Notes: generated from the sequence alone by a model not told the origin. A stretch of DNA of 64,000 nucleotides from Erinaceus europaeus (GCF_950295315.1 NC_080175.1:66055353-66119352); one strand, 5' to 3'. Shown: positions 11,242 to 22,586, counted from the stretch's first letter. Program-made: numbers and translations.

Positions 11242-12109
11242 GAGATACTGCCTACAGCTCAACTATGAGTCCCTGGTCGTCTGTTACCTGCCTGTGAAGC
11301 CAGCCCGGAGAAAACAACATAACCCTTCGAAAACAACACCTCCCGGGTATGACATTAAGGGTCTGTCCTATATGGGGTCTGAAAGGACTAAGGAGCCTCT
11401 TAGGGCTCCTTAAGGATTGTGCACTGTACTGGGGTCCTCTCCTATGGGTCACAGCATAAGCCTTTCTTAGATATGGCTTACAGATGTCCGCCAACACTGA
11501 TAGGTTTCTGACCGAGTACAGCAATTGGGACCTTTCCTGGGTTCAAATTATGGGTTGCATGGGACCCAGATAAGGTAAGCCATGAGTAGCAGGTCTCAGG
11601 CATGGCACGCGGTGACACAAGGTCCCAGGTTGAAGTCATGGTGCAGGATGGCACAGAATGCAGCTTAGCTGGGTTGGTGCTGCCACCACTGACCCTCTAA
11701 AGGAGTATTTGTTAGAGTTTGGGGCCCTCCCATGAGTTTTGGTGTAAGTCTGTCCTGGGCATCACTCTGTTGGTGCCCTTGGGTACTAGCAGGGCGTGCA
11801 GTGGATTATTTCTATGATTGTGGGTTCCCAAAGCCCCTCTAATTGCTGCCAATACTTTCTCTGCCTCCCCGAGTATTAGCCCAGAACTGTTAGATAGACC
11901 CCATCTTGAATCTTCCCCATAAATACTTTTAAGAGAGATTGAGAGACACCAAAGAACTTCTCCACCATTCTCTACCCATTTTCATGTTTGGTCCTGTCCA
12001 TAGAGCTCCCATATGGCACTAAGTATTGAGCCTAAGGCTTCATTCAGGAGAGGAATGCACTCCCAGAACCCCTAGAATAATTCTTATCAAGATTTAAGGA
12101 AAAAGACTC

Positions 12110-12870
12110 AAATATCAAGCAAAACTACCATAATTGTGTGCCCCTAGGAAAACTCCTAAGATGGACTTTCTAGCTTTCTTCTACCCTAATATCCCTAATC
12201 TCATCTGGTCTATTCCTACTTTTTCAGTCCTGTTCATTAACCATTTTGCCTCAATTTATGTCCTGCCACCTTTCAGACACCAAGTTGCAGATGCTACCAT
12301 GATTCCATCCTGACTTCTCTGGGCAGATGACCTCAACAATGTGTCCTGAAACCTCACCTCTCCAGAGCTCTGGCACACTACGGAAAGATAGAAACAGGCT
12401 GGGGGTGTGGATCAAACTGCCAATGCCCATTTCCACTGGAGAAGCAATTACAGAAGCCAGAAATCCTACCTTCTGCACCCTAAAAACTACTTTGATCCAT
12501 ATTTCCAGTGGGGGAAAAGTGGTAAGAAGAAGAGGATAAGAGGGCTTTACACTCTAGCTCCATCAGCACCCAGAGAAAGAGAAGGAAAAGGAAAGAGACA
12601 TGTGGAGGTAGTAATGTTGTCATGGGTGACTTGGAGGGGAATAAAGGATTGAATCAGGAAGAAAAAGGGGGCAATTATGTATAAATTTAGACAGACAGTT
12701 ACAGAGATGATGGTTGGCCCAGGTCTACAACCTTAGGGGGACTACAGTGGCTTGCAGTGGGGAGACTGATGTTTCAGAGCCCTGGTGGTAGGAATGGAGT
12801 GAAATTATTCCCATGTTGACATGTAATTTGTAAATCAATATTAAATCACTAATAAAAATTTTTTAAAAGA
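12110..12870 (+). mobile_element. L1 3' UTR fragment, type A-long
   Basis: Aligns in order with the 3' UTRs at 21,220-21,604 and 59,062-60,128: gactttctagctttcttcta, aatctcatctggtctattcc, cagatgctaccatgattcca, gaagcaattacagaagccag, and the terminus aaatcaatattaaatcacta. No ORF2 sequence is attached, so this is a 5'-truncated insertion. Confidence 0.85.
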
Positions 12871-12873
12871 ATC

Positions 12874-13095
12874 TGCCAACACCCATGTTCAGCAGGGAAG
12901 CACTTACAGACGACAGACTTTCTACCTTCGGCACCCCATAATGGATCCATACTCCCAGAGGGTTAAAGAATGGGAAAGTTATCAGGGAATGGGATGGTAT
13001 GTGGAGTTCTAGTGGTGGGAGTTGTGTGGAGTTGTACCCCTCTTATGCTATGGTTTTGTCAGTGTTTCCTTTTTATAAATAAAAATTTTTAAAAA
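12874..13095 (+). mobile_element. L1 3' UTR fragment, second insertion
   Basis: A separate truncated L1 tail starting ctgccaacacccatgttcag and ending tcctttttataaataaaaat. It follows directly on the A-rich tail of the previous element. Confidence 0.85.
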
Positions 13096-13179
13096 GAGAA
13101 CTGAAAAAAAGAATCAAATATTAGAGATTACAGAAAGAAGGAGCAGTTCACAGTTCATTTTATGAAAACAATATCATGA

Positions 13180-13930
13180 TAAATTTTTTAAAGATATAGG
13201 TCACAGTTGCTTATAAGCACAAATACAAAAACTTAAAACATTAGCAAATAGACACAAATAATATATGAAGAGCATAATACAGCATGAAGAAGTGGAGTTT
13301 ATCCCAAGAATTCAAGATTGGTTTTTCATTCACATACCAATTGATATGGGTGGGGTAGATAACGTTATAGTTATGTAAAGAGACTCTCATGCCTGAGGCT
13401 TCAAAGTCCCAGGTTCAATTCCCTGTGCCACCATAAACCAGAGCTAAGCAGTGCTGGTAGAAAAAATTAACATATTAACAGAATATAAATGAGGATAAAA
13501 ATGACTACACACAAAAAAATATACAAAAAAATCACTTGAGTAAAAAAATGTTTAGTCATGAGAATAACTGTTAGCAAAAGAGCAATAAAAGGAATTCATT
13601 AATTAGATAAATAGAAGTGCCTTAGCCTGATAGTCTGATAAAACCGCAATTACGTACAAATACCATAAAATAAAAATGATTAAATAAATCTAGATATAAG
13701 ATATATCTATATATAAGAATAACAGACAAATCAATTATGCTTCTAAGTGCAGTAACAATTATAAAGCATTGATTTTTTAGGGTTTTTTTTAGTATTTGAA
13801 ATCAAATACCTAGGAATAAATCTAACAAAGTTGAGAAAGACCTCTACAATGAAAACAAGAATGTTTCAGAGAGTTTTTTTCAAAGACTTACAGAGGTGAA
13901 CAGACACATACCATATATGTATTAATTAAG
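13180..13930 (+). mobile_element. Decayed L1 ORF2 fragment
   Basis: Two recognisable ORF2 islands: gtttatcccaagaattcaag at about 13,298 (the 'VGFIPG' region of the reverse transcriptase) and aaatacctaggaataaatct at about 13,806 ('KYLGINLT'). Many frameshifts, and a SINE is inserted between the islands. Confidence 0.65.
13345..13470 (+). mobile_element. SINE family 3
   Basis: Head gatagataacgtta-like, then gactctcatgcctgaggctt, caaagtcccaggttcaattc (B box) and ccataaaccagagctaagca. Confidence 0.8.
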
Positions 13931-14022
13931 TTACCCAGTACTGACTTTTGCTATTTTCCAAACATGTCCCTGTTTGGTATGATTTAACAGGTAATTTTTA
14001 AGATCTGGGAATGCTTAACATT

Positions 14023-14075
14023 CTTTTTTTACCAGAGCACTGCTCAGCTCTGGTTTATGGTGGTGCAGGGGATGT
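14023..14075 (-). mobile_element. SINE family 3 fragment
   Basis: accagagcactgctcagctc and tggtttatggtggtgcaggg are the reverse complement of the family 3 body. Confidence 0.7.
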
Positions 14076-14149
14076 TTAACTTTTTTGTTTCCCCAAAAAT
14101 AGAAAACAAATACAAGAATTGATGAGATTCTCTAAATTGAATTACCTTT

Positions 14150-14430
14150 TCAGAATGACACAGCAATGCTTTTTGTTGCAAAACCAAAATCCTTTCAGTG
14201 AATTGATTTCCATCAGCTGACTATTTACAAAGGGAAAATATGACCCTTATTTCATGTCATACATCAAATTAATTTGCTATGGACCATGAAACTAAATATG
14301 AAAGCTAAAATAATCAAGTTTCGGGATGAGCACTTGGAAAACATCTAAACAACCATGGGACAGTCAAAGATTTCCTACAAAGGATGTAAAAGAAAACAAT
14401 AACATGAAAAAAAACTCACAGTATAATGTG
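14150..14430 (+). mobile_element. Decayed L1 ORF2 fragment
   Basis: The order gaccatgaaactaaatatga, aatcaagtttcgggatgagc, gtcaaagatttcctacaaag resembles the L1 ORF2 segment after the reverse transcriptase. Heavily mutated; the left edge is not determined. Confidence 0.45.
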
Positions 14431-14800
14431 GAAAATTGGGAAATGTGGGAGTCTGGCGGTAGCACAGCAGGTTATGCACACATGGTATGAAGTGCAAGGA
14501 CCTGCTTAAGGATCCCTGTTCAGCCCTGGCTCCTTACCTACAGGGGAATCACTTCAAAGGTGGTGAAGCAGGTCTGCAGGAGACTTTCTCTCCCCCTCTC
14601 TGTTATCCCCTCCTCTCTCCATTTCTCTCTGTCCTATCCAACAATGACAACATCAGTAACAACAAAAATAATAACTACAACAATAAAAAAACAAGAGCAA
14701 CAAAAGGGAATAAATATTTTTTAAAAAGAAATAAAACTGGGAAATTTTATGCATGTACAAACTATTATATTTACTGTTGACTGTAAAACATTAATCCCCA
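14431..14800 (+). mobile_element. L1 type B terminus split by a SINE
   Basis: Left piece gtataatgtggaaaattggg (up to 14,444), right piece ttttatgcatgtacaaacta through actgttgactgtaaaacatt (14,733-14,800). Together they match the type B ends at 5,250-5,310 and 40,035-40,095. Confidence 0.75.
14445..14732 (+). mobile_element. tRNA-derived SINE, family 1
   Basis: Complete unit inside a type B L1 tail. Target-site repeats aaaattgggaaat (14,432-14,444) and aaaactgggaaat (14,733-14,745) differ at one base. Confidence 0.88.
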
Positions 14801-14929
14801 ATTCAAAAAAACCTCAGTCATTATACTGAATAAAGGAATCCAGACCAAAACTGTATACTGACTCCTTGTATATGAAATTCAAGATATACATAATTGCTAA
14901 ATAATAATAGAAGTCAAAACACTGGATTT

Positions 14930-15135
14930 CTGTCTGGTCTGGGAAAGTATCACATGGTTTTGTAAAAAGGATCTCAGGTTTGAATCTCTGAGTTTCTATG
15001 TTCAATCTCCAGCACTACCATAAGCCAGACTAAGCAGTACTCTGGCCATTCTCTCTTTTTCTTCTCTCTCTTTCTTCTCTCTCTCTTTCTTCTCTCTCTC
15101 ATATTAAAATAAAGTATATAAAATACTTTAAATAG
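14930..15135 (+). mobile_element. SINE family 3 with pyrimidine repeat
   Basis: Head ctggtctgggaaagtatcac, ttcaatctccagcactacca, taagccagactaagcagtac, then a TTCTCTCTC-type tract and aaaataaagtatataaaata. Confidence 0.7.
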
Positions 15136-15231
15136 TGGATATCCCTGAATAACGGATATTGTCTGAGAACATACATGAAGAAAACTTAAGTTACACTTTA
15201 TCAAATGCATACATAGCCATAAAGAAAGGAG

Positions 15232-15234
15232 GAG

Positions 15235-15284
<50 letters not shown>

Positions 15285-15292
15285 GAAGAAAG
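15232..15292. repeat. (GAAA)n microsatellite
   Basis: Nearly pure GAAA run between single-copy sequence and an L1 fragment. Confidence 0.95.
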
Positions 15293-15371
15293 ACCCAAGT
15301 TATTGTGGAGACAATGTCATGGCTGGATCCAAGGTCATTGTGGGATACAGAAGGTAGAAGGTCTGGCTTCT

Positions 15372-16985
15372 TGGAAGCAACCCAGGTGCCCAACAACAGA
15401 TGAGTGGCTGAGAAAGCTGTGGTATATATACACAATGGAATACTATGCAGCTATCAAGAACAATGAACCCACCTTCTCTGACCCATCTTGGACAGAGCTA
15501 GAAGAAATTATGCTAAGTGAGCTAAGTCAGAAAGATAAAGACAAGTATGGAATGATCCCACTCATCAACAGAAGTTGAGGAAGATCTGAAAGGGAAACTA
15601 AAAGCAGGACCTGACCAAATTGTAAATAGGGCAGCAAAGTAAAAACCCTGTGGTGAGGGGTAGACATGCAGCTTCCTGGGACAGTGGGGGGTGGGAGTGG
15701 GTGGGAGGGATGGCTCACAGTCTTTTGGTGGTGGGAATGGTGTTTATGTACACTCCTAGTAAAATGTAGTCATATAAATCACTAGTTAATTAATATGAGA
15801 GGGGGAAAATTAATTGTATGTCTCGAAGTTTTTCAAAACACAAACTGAATCTTTTAAATATATAAACTGTGTAATTGATATGCAGACTCTCTCAAAAGCC
15901 TAGACCAAGTAGATCAGAAGCAACCAATATCACAGCTATATACAAGATACTGGGTACTGTACAGCAAACAAAAAGGTTTTCAAAAAAGTTTTCAAAAAAA
16001 CTTTGAAAAGGACTTTTCAAAGTTAACCCAATTACCAAATAATGTGATGATAACAATAACTATAGATTGTCTTTTGGAACCCTAAGACAGCAGGAACCTC
16101 ACATCTCCACTATAGAGCCTCTACTTCCCCAAGTCCTGGAACCCTTGGATAGGGCCCACTTTCCCATATGCCTCTCCCAATCCATATCAAATAATATTGC
16201 ATCTGCCGATCACAACCTAACCAACACGATTGCCACCTCAACATGCTTCACTTCAGACTGTGTCCAGAGACTTCACATGTGGAATGACAACCCTTCAGCT
16301 TCATTACTCGGGTGAGACCTTTCCTTTCATAGTATACTCTAATTCCATCCCAGGTGTTTCACTTTCTAACAAAGTCCCAAAACCTAGATATAGACCAGGT
16401 TCTGTGAGAGAGAGCATATGTTCACATGTATCCATAAACTACTGCAAAATATATACCTGAAAGCAGAAGTACACTAGAGTTTGCAGTGAGTACCCCCTAA
16501 CACTTCCTCTCCACTATTCCAAGCTTTGGGTCCATGATTGCTCAACAATTTGTTTGGCTTTGCATGTTAACTCTCTTTTCAGTCCCCAGGTTCCAGATGT
16601 CATCAGGATGCCGGACAGGCTTCCCTGGACTGAAGACCCCACTAATGTGTCCTAGAGCTCCGCTTCCCCAGATACCCACCCTACTAGGGAAAGAGAGAGG
16701 CAGACTGGGAGTATGGACCGACCAGTCAACGCCCATGTTCAGCGGGGAAGCAATTACAGAAGCCAGACCTTCTACCTTCTGCAACCCACAATGACCCTGG
16801 GTCCATGCTCCCAGAGGGATAGAGAATGGGAAAGCTATCAGGGGAGGGGGTGGGATATGGAGATTGGGTGGTGGGAATATTGTGTTATTGTACCCCTCCT
16901 ACCCTATGGTTTTGTTAATTAATCCTTTCTTAAATAAAAAAGAAAAAAATAAAAGATGCATTAGAAAAAAAAAAAAAAAAAAAGA
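15372..16985 (+). mobile_element. 5'-truncated L1, 3' UTR type A-short, with perfect 16-bp duplication
   Basis: Contains the last 70 or so codons of ORF2 (to the stop near 15,577; peptide ends MIPLINRS) and a complete 3' UTR ending tcctttcttaaataaaa. It is flanked by agaaggtctggcttct at 15,356-15,371 and 16,986-17,001. It inserted into a minus-strand L1 3' UTR that continues on both sides. The potential 3' UTR intron described for 55,651-57,869 is present here (gtaaat at 15,622, ag at 16,085-16,086), so this copy is unspliced. A small inverted expansion (ttttcaaaaaa) lies at 15,975-16,020. Confidence 0.92.
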
Positions 16986-17479
16986 AGAAGGTCTGGCTTC
17001 TGTAATTGCTTCACCCCCCCTGAACATGGCGCTGATAAATTGATCCATACTCCCAGCCTGCCTCACTCTCTCTAGTGGGGTGGGGTTCTAGGAAATCGGA
17101 GGTCTAGGACACATTGGTGGGGTTGTCTTTCCAGGGAAGTCTTGCTGGCATCATGTTAGCATCTGGAACCTGGTGGCTGCAAAAAGAGTTAACATATAAA
17201 GCCAAACAAATTGTTGACTAATCATGAACCTAAAGGCTGGAATACTGCAGATGAAGAGTGGGGGAGTGGGGTGGAGGGGAGTCTATTTTGTAGATAGCTT
17301 GTAGGTCTATTTTAGTTATATTCCAAAGGGCCTGTGGCTATACTAGTTTTTTCTTTATTCTTTTTTTTCCCCCTGAGCCTGAAGTCTGATATGCAGGTGG
17401 ATCCAAGCTATTGTCTGGTGAGATGATGTCATGGCAGGAAAAAGGGCCAGAAAGCTGGATCAGGGAATAAAGTAGTATC

Positions 17480-18211
17480 CGTGCTTCTTTTCATTGTAAC
17501 TATAATGTGTCTTGGTGTCTTCAGGTCTGGGTTGATTCTGTTTGGGACTCTCTGGCATCCTGAATCTTAATGTCCTTTCTGTTGTTTAGGTCTGGGAAGT
17601 TTTCTTCCATTATTTCCAATGGAATGTTTACTTCCCCTTCCTCTCTTTCTTCCTCTGATAGGCCAATTATATGAATGTTACTTTTTTTGAGATCATCCCA
17701 TATGTCTCTGTTGTTGTTTCCAGTGTCTCTCAATCTCTTTTTGAGCTCTTTTACCTCTTTCTTAGTATTCCCTAGCTCATCCTCTGTCTGGCTAATTCTG
17801 TTTTCTGCTTATGTTAATCTGCTTTCCCTTCCTTCAGCTTCTTTCTTCAGTGATAGTATTAGCTTGTTCTGCTAATTGGCCTTTTAGCTCAGCTATTTCT
17901 GCTTTCAGTTCTCTAATTACCTCGAGGTAGCTTGTATTTTCCTTGAGGGTCTCTTCTGTTGTTTCCCTAATTCTGCTAGCCCTTTCCTCCATAGTTGTCT
18001 TCATTTCTGTGATTATTAAGTTTATTATTGCTTGCATACTTTTGTTATCTATGGTTATTTCTGACTGATTTGGAGTTTCTTCTGGGCTCCTGTCCTGATT
18101 CATTGTGGTAGCAGTTTTATTTGCTCTTGATTTAACCATTCTTTTTACTGATGTGATTTTTATTTTTCTGTTCTGTCCTTCTTCAGCTGTTGTGTTTTGA
18201 GTACAAGCCAC
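17480..18211 (-). pseudogene. L1 ORF1 fragment (N-terminal and coiled-coil part)
   Basis: The N-terminal piece, 18,211 to 17,834, has an open frame of 125 codons whose last third is a heptad-like coiled coil (EVIRELKAEIAELKGQLAEQ). After a frameshift, 17,733-17,521 continues with DIWDDLKKSNIHIIGLSEEE and a run matching the RNA-recognition-motif region of ORF1p (HIIGLPE-like). The C-terminal domain is cut off where the sequence jumps into the 3' UTR near 17,480. The intact protein trimerises and binds L1 RNA; this copy cannot. Confidence 0.8.
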
Positions 18212-18950
18212 ACTATATTAAATACCTTTATGGCAAATGCAGTCACCAACCTCAGAAATTACTACAATAGCAATTGAATCAAGGATTGATGCAGTTCAAC
18301 CAACTAGTTGCCAAACAACACCTCCAGTCCAAGAAAAATTAGCACCCAAATCCAAAAGAAAAAGAAAAATGAAAAAAAGGAAAGCAAGAATAGACAATTA
18401 TACAAATCCACTGTCCATTATAAATTCTATGGGTAGCAAGAGGATAAAGGGAAGCAGAGGAGAAAGAGACACAGAGAGAGAGAGAGAGTCCACTCTGAGT
18501 CAGATTTCATCCCCAAAATAATTCAAACGAGTATCAGTGAATTCAGAAAGCAAAAGAAGGAAGAAGGAATAAAAAGAAGAAAGAATTAGCTATGAGGAGG
18601 GAAAAAGGAAAGTGGAGGTAAGAGGTAGAGAGAAACAAGTTCCTGTCACAATAGATAGGATACCCAGTCACCTAGCAATGGAAAAAACAACAACAGAGAA
18701 TTTTGGTCAACCTGAAGAAGGAGGAGGGAAAAGGGACATGCATATATATAGTAATATAATAAAACAGAGTAAAAAACCCTAACAGTCAGTCTGCAGCTTG
18801 GACCACTCCAGATTGGCTGCAGGCAGCATGAGAAAAGATAGCCAATTGTAAGAAGCATCCCAAAAAAAAGAAAAAAGAAAACCTCCAGGTAGTCTCCCAG
18901 GCAGAGACTGGTCAGGTATTCTGTCACTCAGAGCTCCAACCACTTAAAAA

Positions 18951-19019
<69 letters not shown>

Positions 19020-19350
19020 AGTTAAAAAAAAAAAAAGTAAAAAGCTTGGAATGACACTCCTGGTGAGCCATGAATCTTGGTAAAGAAAATAGCTTAATGG
19101 GAAGCCTGCTAGAAGCAGCTGTCCTTTCTTTGTCCCCCTGGCCTCCACTTGCCAACCCAGGAGTGGGTTATAGAACTCCTCCTTGGTATCACCACTGATG
19201 ATACCTGACTTGATGATACACTGACTTGTTCACCCTCCTACTGATAGCCCAGTATCCTACCCTATCCAGAGAATCCCAGGTCACAAGCTACTGCTTGTTG
19301 GAGCTCACGCCAGCTGCTGCTTTCAAGTTGCCATATTGGCTCCACCCCTC
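18212..19350 (-). promoter_or_regulatory. L1 5' UTR (internal promoter region)
   Basis: About 1.1 kb between the start of ORF1 and the element's 5' end, more GC-rich than its flanks and ending in ggtggagccaatatggcaac, then cagcagctggcgtgagctcc. L1 5' UTRs contain an RNA polymerase II promoter; activity of this decayed copy cannot be judged from sequence. Confidence 0.65.
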
Positions 19351-20055
19351 TTCTTTATGTCTTTTGTATTAAATGAATCTGAGCATTTTTTCACAAGACA
19401 CTTTACATTGTTTAGTGAAAACCTACTTTTTGTCAAATGTTCAATTTGAATCTGTTTACAATGCATGCTGGACTTCAATTACACTTTTTATTTTCAAAAT
19501 ATATACTTCATTCTCTTTTCAATGTACAACTTCATTTGTTTTGAGTAAAAGAGTCTCTCTCACCTTTGGACCACAAAACAATGTACAGATAAATAAAAGG
19601 AATCTTGGGCTTTATTAATGTATAAAAAGCAGGACTGAAGCATAATAGTCCTTAACTTCGGAGTGGTGGTTTCAGATTTTTAAGTGAATGTTGAGTCTGT
19701 GGGTTTATTTCCACAACAATGTGATGTAACACAGCCCCTTATGACAGAGGAATTGCCTAGAGGTTGAGAATTAAATGAACAGACGAAAAGACTTCTTGTC
19801 TACTTAGAATAACTTCTCTATGTCTTCCTTCCTCAACCTCTCCAAGGAATTCCAGTCACAGCTCCATCCCAGAAGTCCTTTCAGAATGTACAGAATGTAC
19901 AGAAGTACAGGATGCCTTTTGTCCTTTCAGGTAGGGATTCAAGCCAAACCTATTGCTTTGTCTGGGCTCTTTGTGCTCCACTTCACACTTAAAGAAAAAA
20001 TGGAAAGGGAAAGAAAAGGAATTTTTATGTTGCCACCAGGGGCTGAAAATATTAT
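19351..20055. other. Single-copy DNA, no gene seen
   Basis: AT-rich. Frames on both strands overlap at 19,820-20,192 and have no recognisable content. Confidence 0.5.
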
Positions 20056-20059
20056 TTTT

Positions 20060-21604
20060 TAAAGGATTGAAAACCTCTGGGGTGTGGCTCATTTTCCTTC
20101 ACACTTCTCTCAGTCTATACCATTTGATACTTCATCTGTTGCTCTCAACTAAATCAATGCAGCCAGTACCATTTCAGCATGTTTCACTTTGAATTGAGTC
20201 CAGAGACATCAGGTGTAGAATGTCTACCCTCCGGCTCCAATACTCTGGTGAGACCTTTTCCTATCTCATAGGACTCCTTTATTCCATATCAGGTGGCACA
20301 CTTCCTAACAAAACCACAGCACCTAGACATATACCAGAGCCAAGGAGATAGAGCAGATGTGCACATATACCTATAAGTTAGGGGAAAATATATACCTTAA
20401 TGTAAAAGTGCATAAAAGTTTGCAGTGACTCAATAAGTGCAGGAAGCAAGTAGAAAACTTTTAAAAAATACACATAAAGTACTTAATCAAATAGTTTCTA
20501 CTTAGACCTACATACCCTCCTCACCCACATCCTATTTCATTTTCCTTGGACTCATTCACTCTAAGGCTAACCTTATCAGAAAAAGTAAAGTGCAAAAGTT
20601 GGATAAGGGCAAGAGACCAGAATACTTTAGTAATAGTTTTCTTGGTCACTACCAAGCCACCCCATCATTTGGGGCCCTAGTCAGGGAATCCTGGGATTAC
20701 CATATAGGCATGATGGGCCTAGACTTCTAAGAGATCCACCAACACTTCTAAGAGATCCACCACTCTTTCCACCACCACTGGTCATCTCCATGAGGAACAG
20801 CATTGTGGACCTTCCTGTGGGCCCCTACAGGACATTGCCCTCAATGTGGAATAACAGTGGTAGGGACTTCCCCATTCCCTAAAGGGAAATTGAGTCAATA
20901 TACTCTGCCACTCAAGGAAGACTGGTCCTGAAATGAGCATAGCTAAGAGTGTTCCTAGCTATGGTCATGGAATGTGAACTCAGACCTACAGGGATGCAGA
21001 AGTTACACCGGCTCCTGTGCTGAATGTGGGCCCTATATCATATCAATGGGGCCTATAGTTAATGGTATTTATATACTTTTCCCTTATTTGGGGGCTACTC
21101 TCTTCCCTGGTCCAGTTTTCTAGTCCAACTCCCAACTCTAACACCATCTCCCCAAAAAATACCTTTAGCCCACCTGCATGTTAACTGTTGGGCTCAGACA
21201 AAAACTAAGTCTTGGGTTCCTTGGAATGCACCTAAACTAGACTTCCTAGCTTTTTCCAAAATGGAGACCCCAAATCTCATCTGCTATATTCTTATCTTTA
21301 GGTTCCTGGTTATTAAACTATTTGTTTTGCTTTACATCTTAATGCTTTTTAGCCACCAAATTGCAGATGCTACCATGATTTCCCTGGGCAAACAGACTCA
21401 CCAATGTGTCCTGAAACTCCACCAATGTTTCCTCTCCAGAGCCCTGTACCACTAGGGAAAGTGAGAGATAGGCTGAGAGTATGACTCAATCTGCCAATAC
21501 CCATGCTAATGGAGAAGCAATTACAGAAGCCAGACCTTCCACCTTCTACGCCCTATAATAATCCTGGGTCTATACTCCCAGAGGGATAAAGAATAGGAAA
21601 GCTT
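20060..21604 (+). mobile_element. L1 3' UTR, type A-long (left part of a split element)
   Basis: Runs from the block catttcagcatgtttcacttt through the roughly 700-bp middle section absent in type A-short copies (for example gccaccccatcatttggggc) to gggataaagaataggaaagc. Its terminus (gctcctaatggag to attattaaatcaa) resumes at 23,676-23,770. A minus-strand L1 fragment carrying a provirus separates the two parts. Confidence 0.85.
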
Positions 21605-21958
21605 CTTCTTTTTTTTTAATTTAAGAGAAAAATGTTTTTATTTGTTTGTTTTTATTTATAAAAAGGCAACACTGACAAAAACATAGGATAAGAGGGGTAC
21701 AAATCACAACTCCACATAATTCCCACAACCAGAACTCCGTATCCCATCCCCTCCCCTGATATCTTTCCTATTCTTTAATCCTCTGGGAGTATGTGCCGGA
21801 CTAGCTTCGCGGGCAGGAGAAAGAGACGACCAGAGACTCATGGCTAAGTGGTACGCAGTTCAGTCTTTATTCATGTGGAATCCAGCACAATCTAAGCTAA
21901 GCTATATCTAATCACAATCTTGTCCTTATATATATACTCGCCAAGTAGGGTGGAAACA

Positions 21959-21975
21959 ATTCCCCCTTTCTTTTT
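21959..21975 (-). promoter_or_regulatory. Polypurine tract of the provirus
   Basis: On the minus strand, aaaaagaaagggggaat directly precedes the 3' LTR. In retroviruses this tract primes plus-strand DNA synthesis. Its position confirms the orientation. Confidence 0.8.
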
Positions 21976-22586
21976 GACTAATGGCCAGAGTATCAGGAGT
22001 GTGGGGTGAACAGAAACCTATATTGTACAGGCATTTTCAAAAGAACTGGCACAAGACATGAAGGAACAAGTAAGAGAGTGGCAAGTGATGCCAAGGGGAG
22101 ATCTGAGGGGGGGCGTTTCCTGCCTCAAAGAGAAAGACCTAGCAGGTAAAAGAGCATTTCTACCCTCTGGGGGCATCTATTGCCTCAAAGGGCGTTTCCT
22201 GACTCTGTGGGCATGACCTAGTAAGGAGGGGAGTTCCTGTTTCTGGGGACAGGACCTGCAGAAGAGGGGGCATGGCCTATAGAGTCCCAAGCCTCTGGCT
22301 GCAAAGTCTATGGACTGCTGCTGTCAGTCTTTGAGAAACCCAGCAGCATAAAGGGAAACTGCTCTAAAGTTGTGTAAAGTGTCCAAGAGGTGGACCAGTA
22401 AGTCCAATAGAAGTGTCAGTCCAAAACAGATGACCATGGAAGAAATGTCAGGGGATGAAACTTACGAAATGCAACTGAAAGCAGACAGCAAACTTAAGAT
22501 ATTCAGAGAGAACAATGAGGGAGAAATCGAGAGAAAAGCCGTAGGCAGCTTTTGCTTCTTTCACCTTGAACCAGTTTATCCAGCTC

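Larger units (their letters stand above)
10872..11338 (+). mobile_element. Solo LTR of a class II (betaretrovirus-like) endogenous retrovirus
   Basis: 467 bp beginning TGTTGATATGC and ending ACAACA. Exact 6-bp duplications, cctccc, lie at 10,866-10,871 and 11,339-11,344; six bases is typical of class II retroviral integration. It has a TATA box, a poly(A) signal and a GT-rich end, and matches both LTRs of the provirus at 21,794-23,558. It retains U3 sequence that the provirus LTRs lack and has a longer U5 end. It formed by LTR-LTR recombination inside a minus-strand L1 5' UTR, and is oriented opposite to that L1. Confidence 0.88.
8676..11830 (-). mobile_element. L1 with ORF1 and 5' UTR but almost no ORF2 (HAL1-like layout), interrupted
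   Basis: On the minus strand, 5' to 3': GC-richer 5' UTR (about 11,830-11,345 and 10,865-10,446), ORF1 (about 10,190-9,296), then directly the extreme C-terminal part of ORF2 and the 3' UTR (9,240-8,676). About 3 kb of endonuclease and reverse-transcriptase coding sequence is absent. A roughly 40-bp piece at 9,258-9,295 (aatagcctgacttcacacct) reads as plus-strand L1 ORF2, so the junction is complex. It is interrupted by a SINE (10,196-10,445) and a solo LTR (10,872-11,338). The boundaries of the 5' UTR are approximate. Confidence 0.75.
15293..19350 (-). mobile_element. L1 with 5' UTR and ORF1 joined to 3' UTR, ORF2 absent; split by a younger L1
   Basis: Minus strand, 5' to 3': 5' UTR (about 19,350-18,212), ORF1 (18,211-about 17,480), 3' UTR type A-long (about 17,470-17,002, and 15,371-15,293). 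The entire ORF2 is missing. The 5' end, ggtggagccaatatggcaac, is typical of an L1 transcription start. An unspliced copy of the donor used by the 30-kb element lies at 19,255-19,267 and of the acceptor at 17,172-17,179, which makes this copy the reference for that splice. A (GA)n run sits in the 5' UTR near 18,955-19,020. Confidence 0.78.

Noticed and set aside
15232..15292. CRISPR-like or other regular array
   Set aside because: Simple (GAAA)n slippage repeat without spacers; the sequence is eukaryotic.
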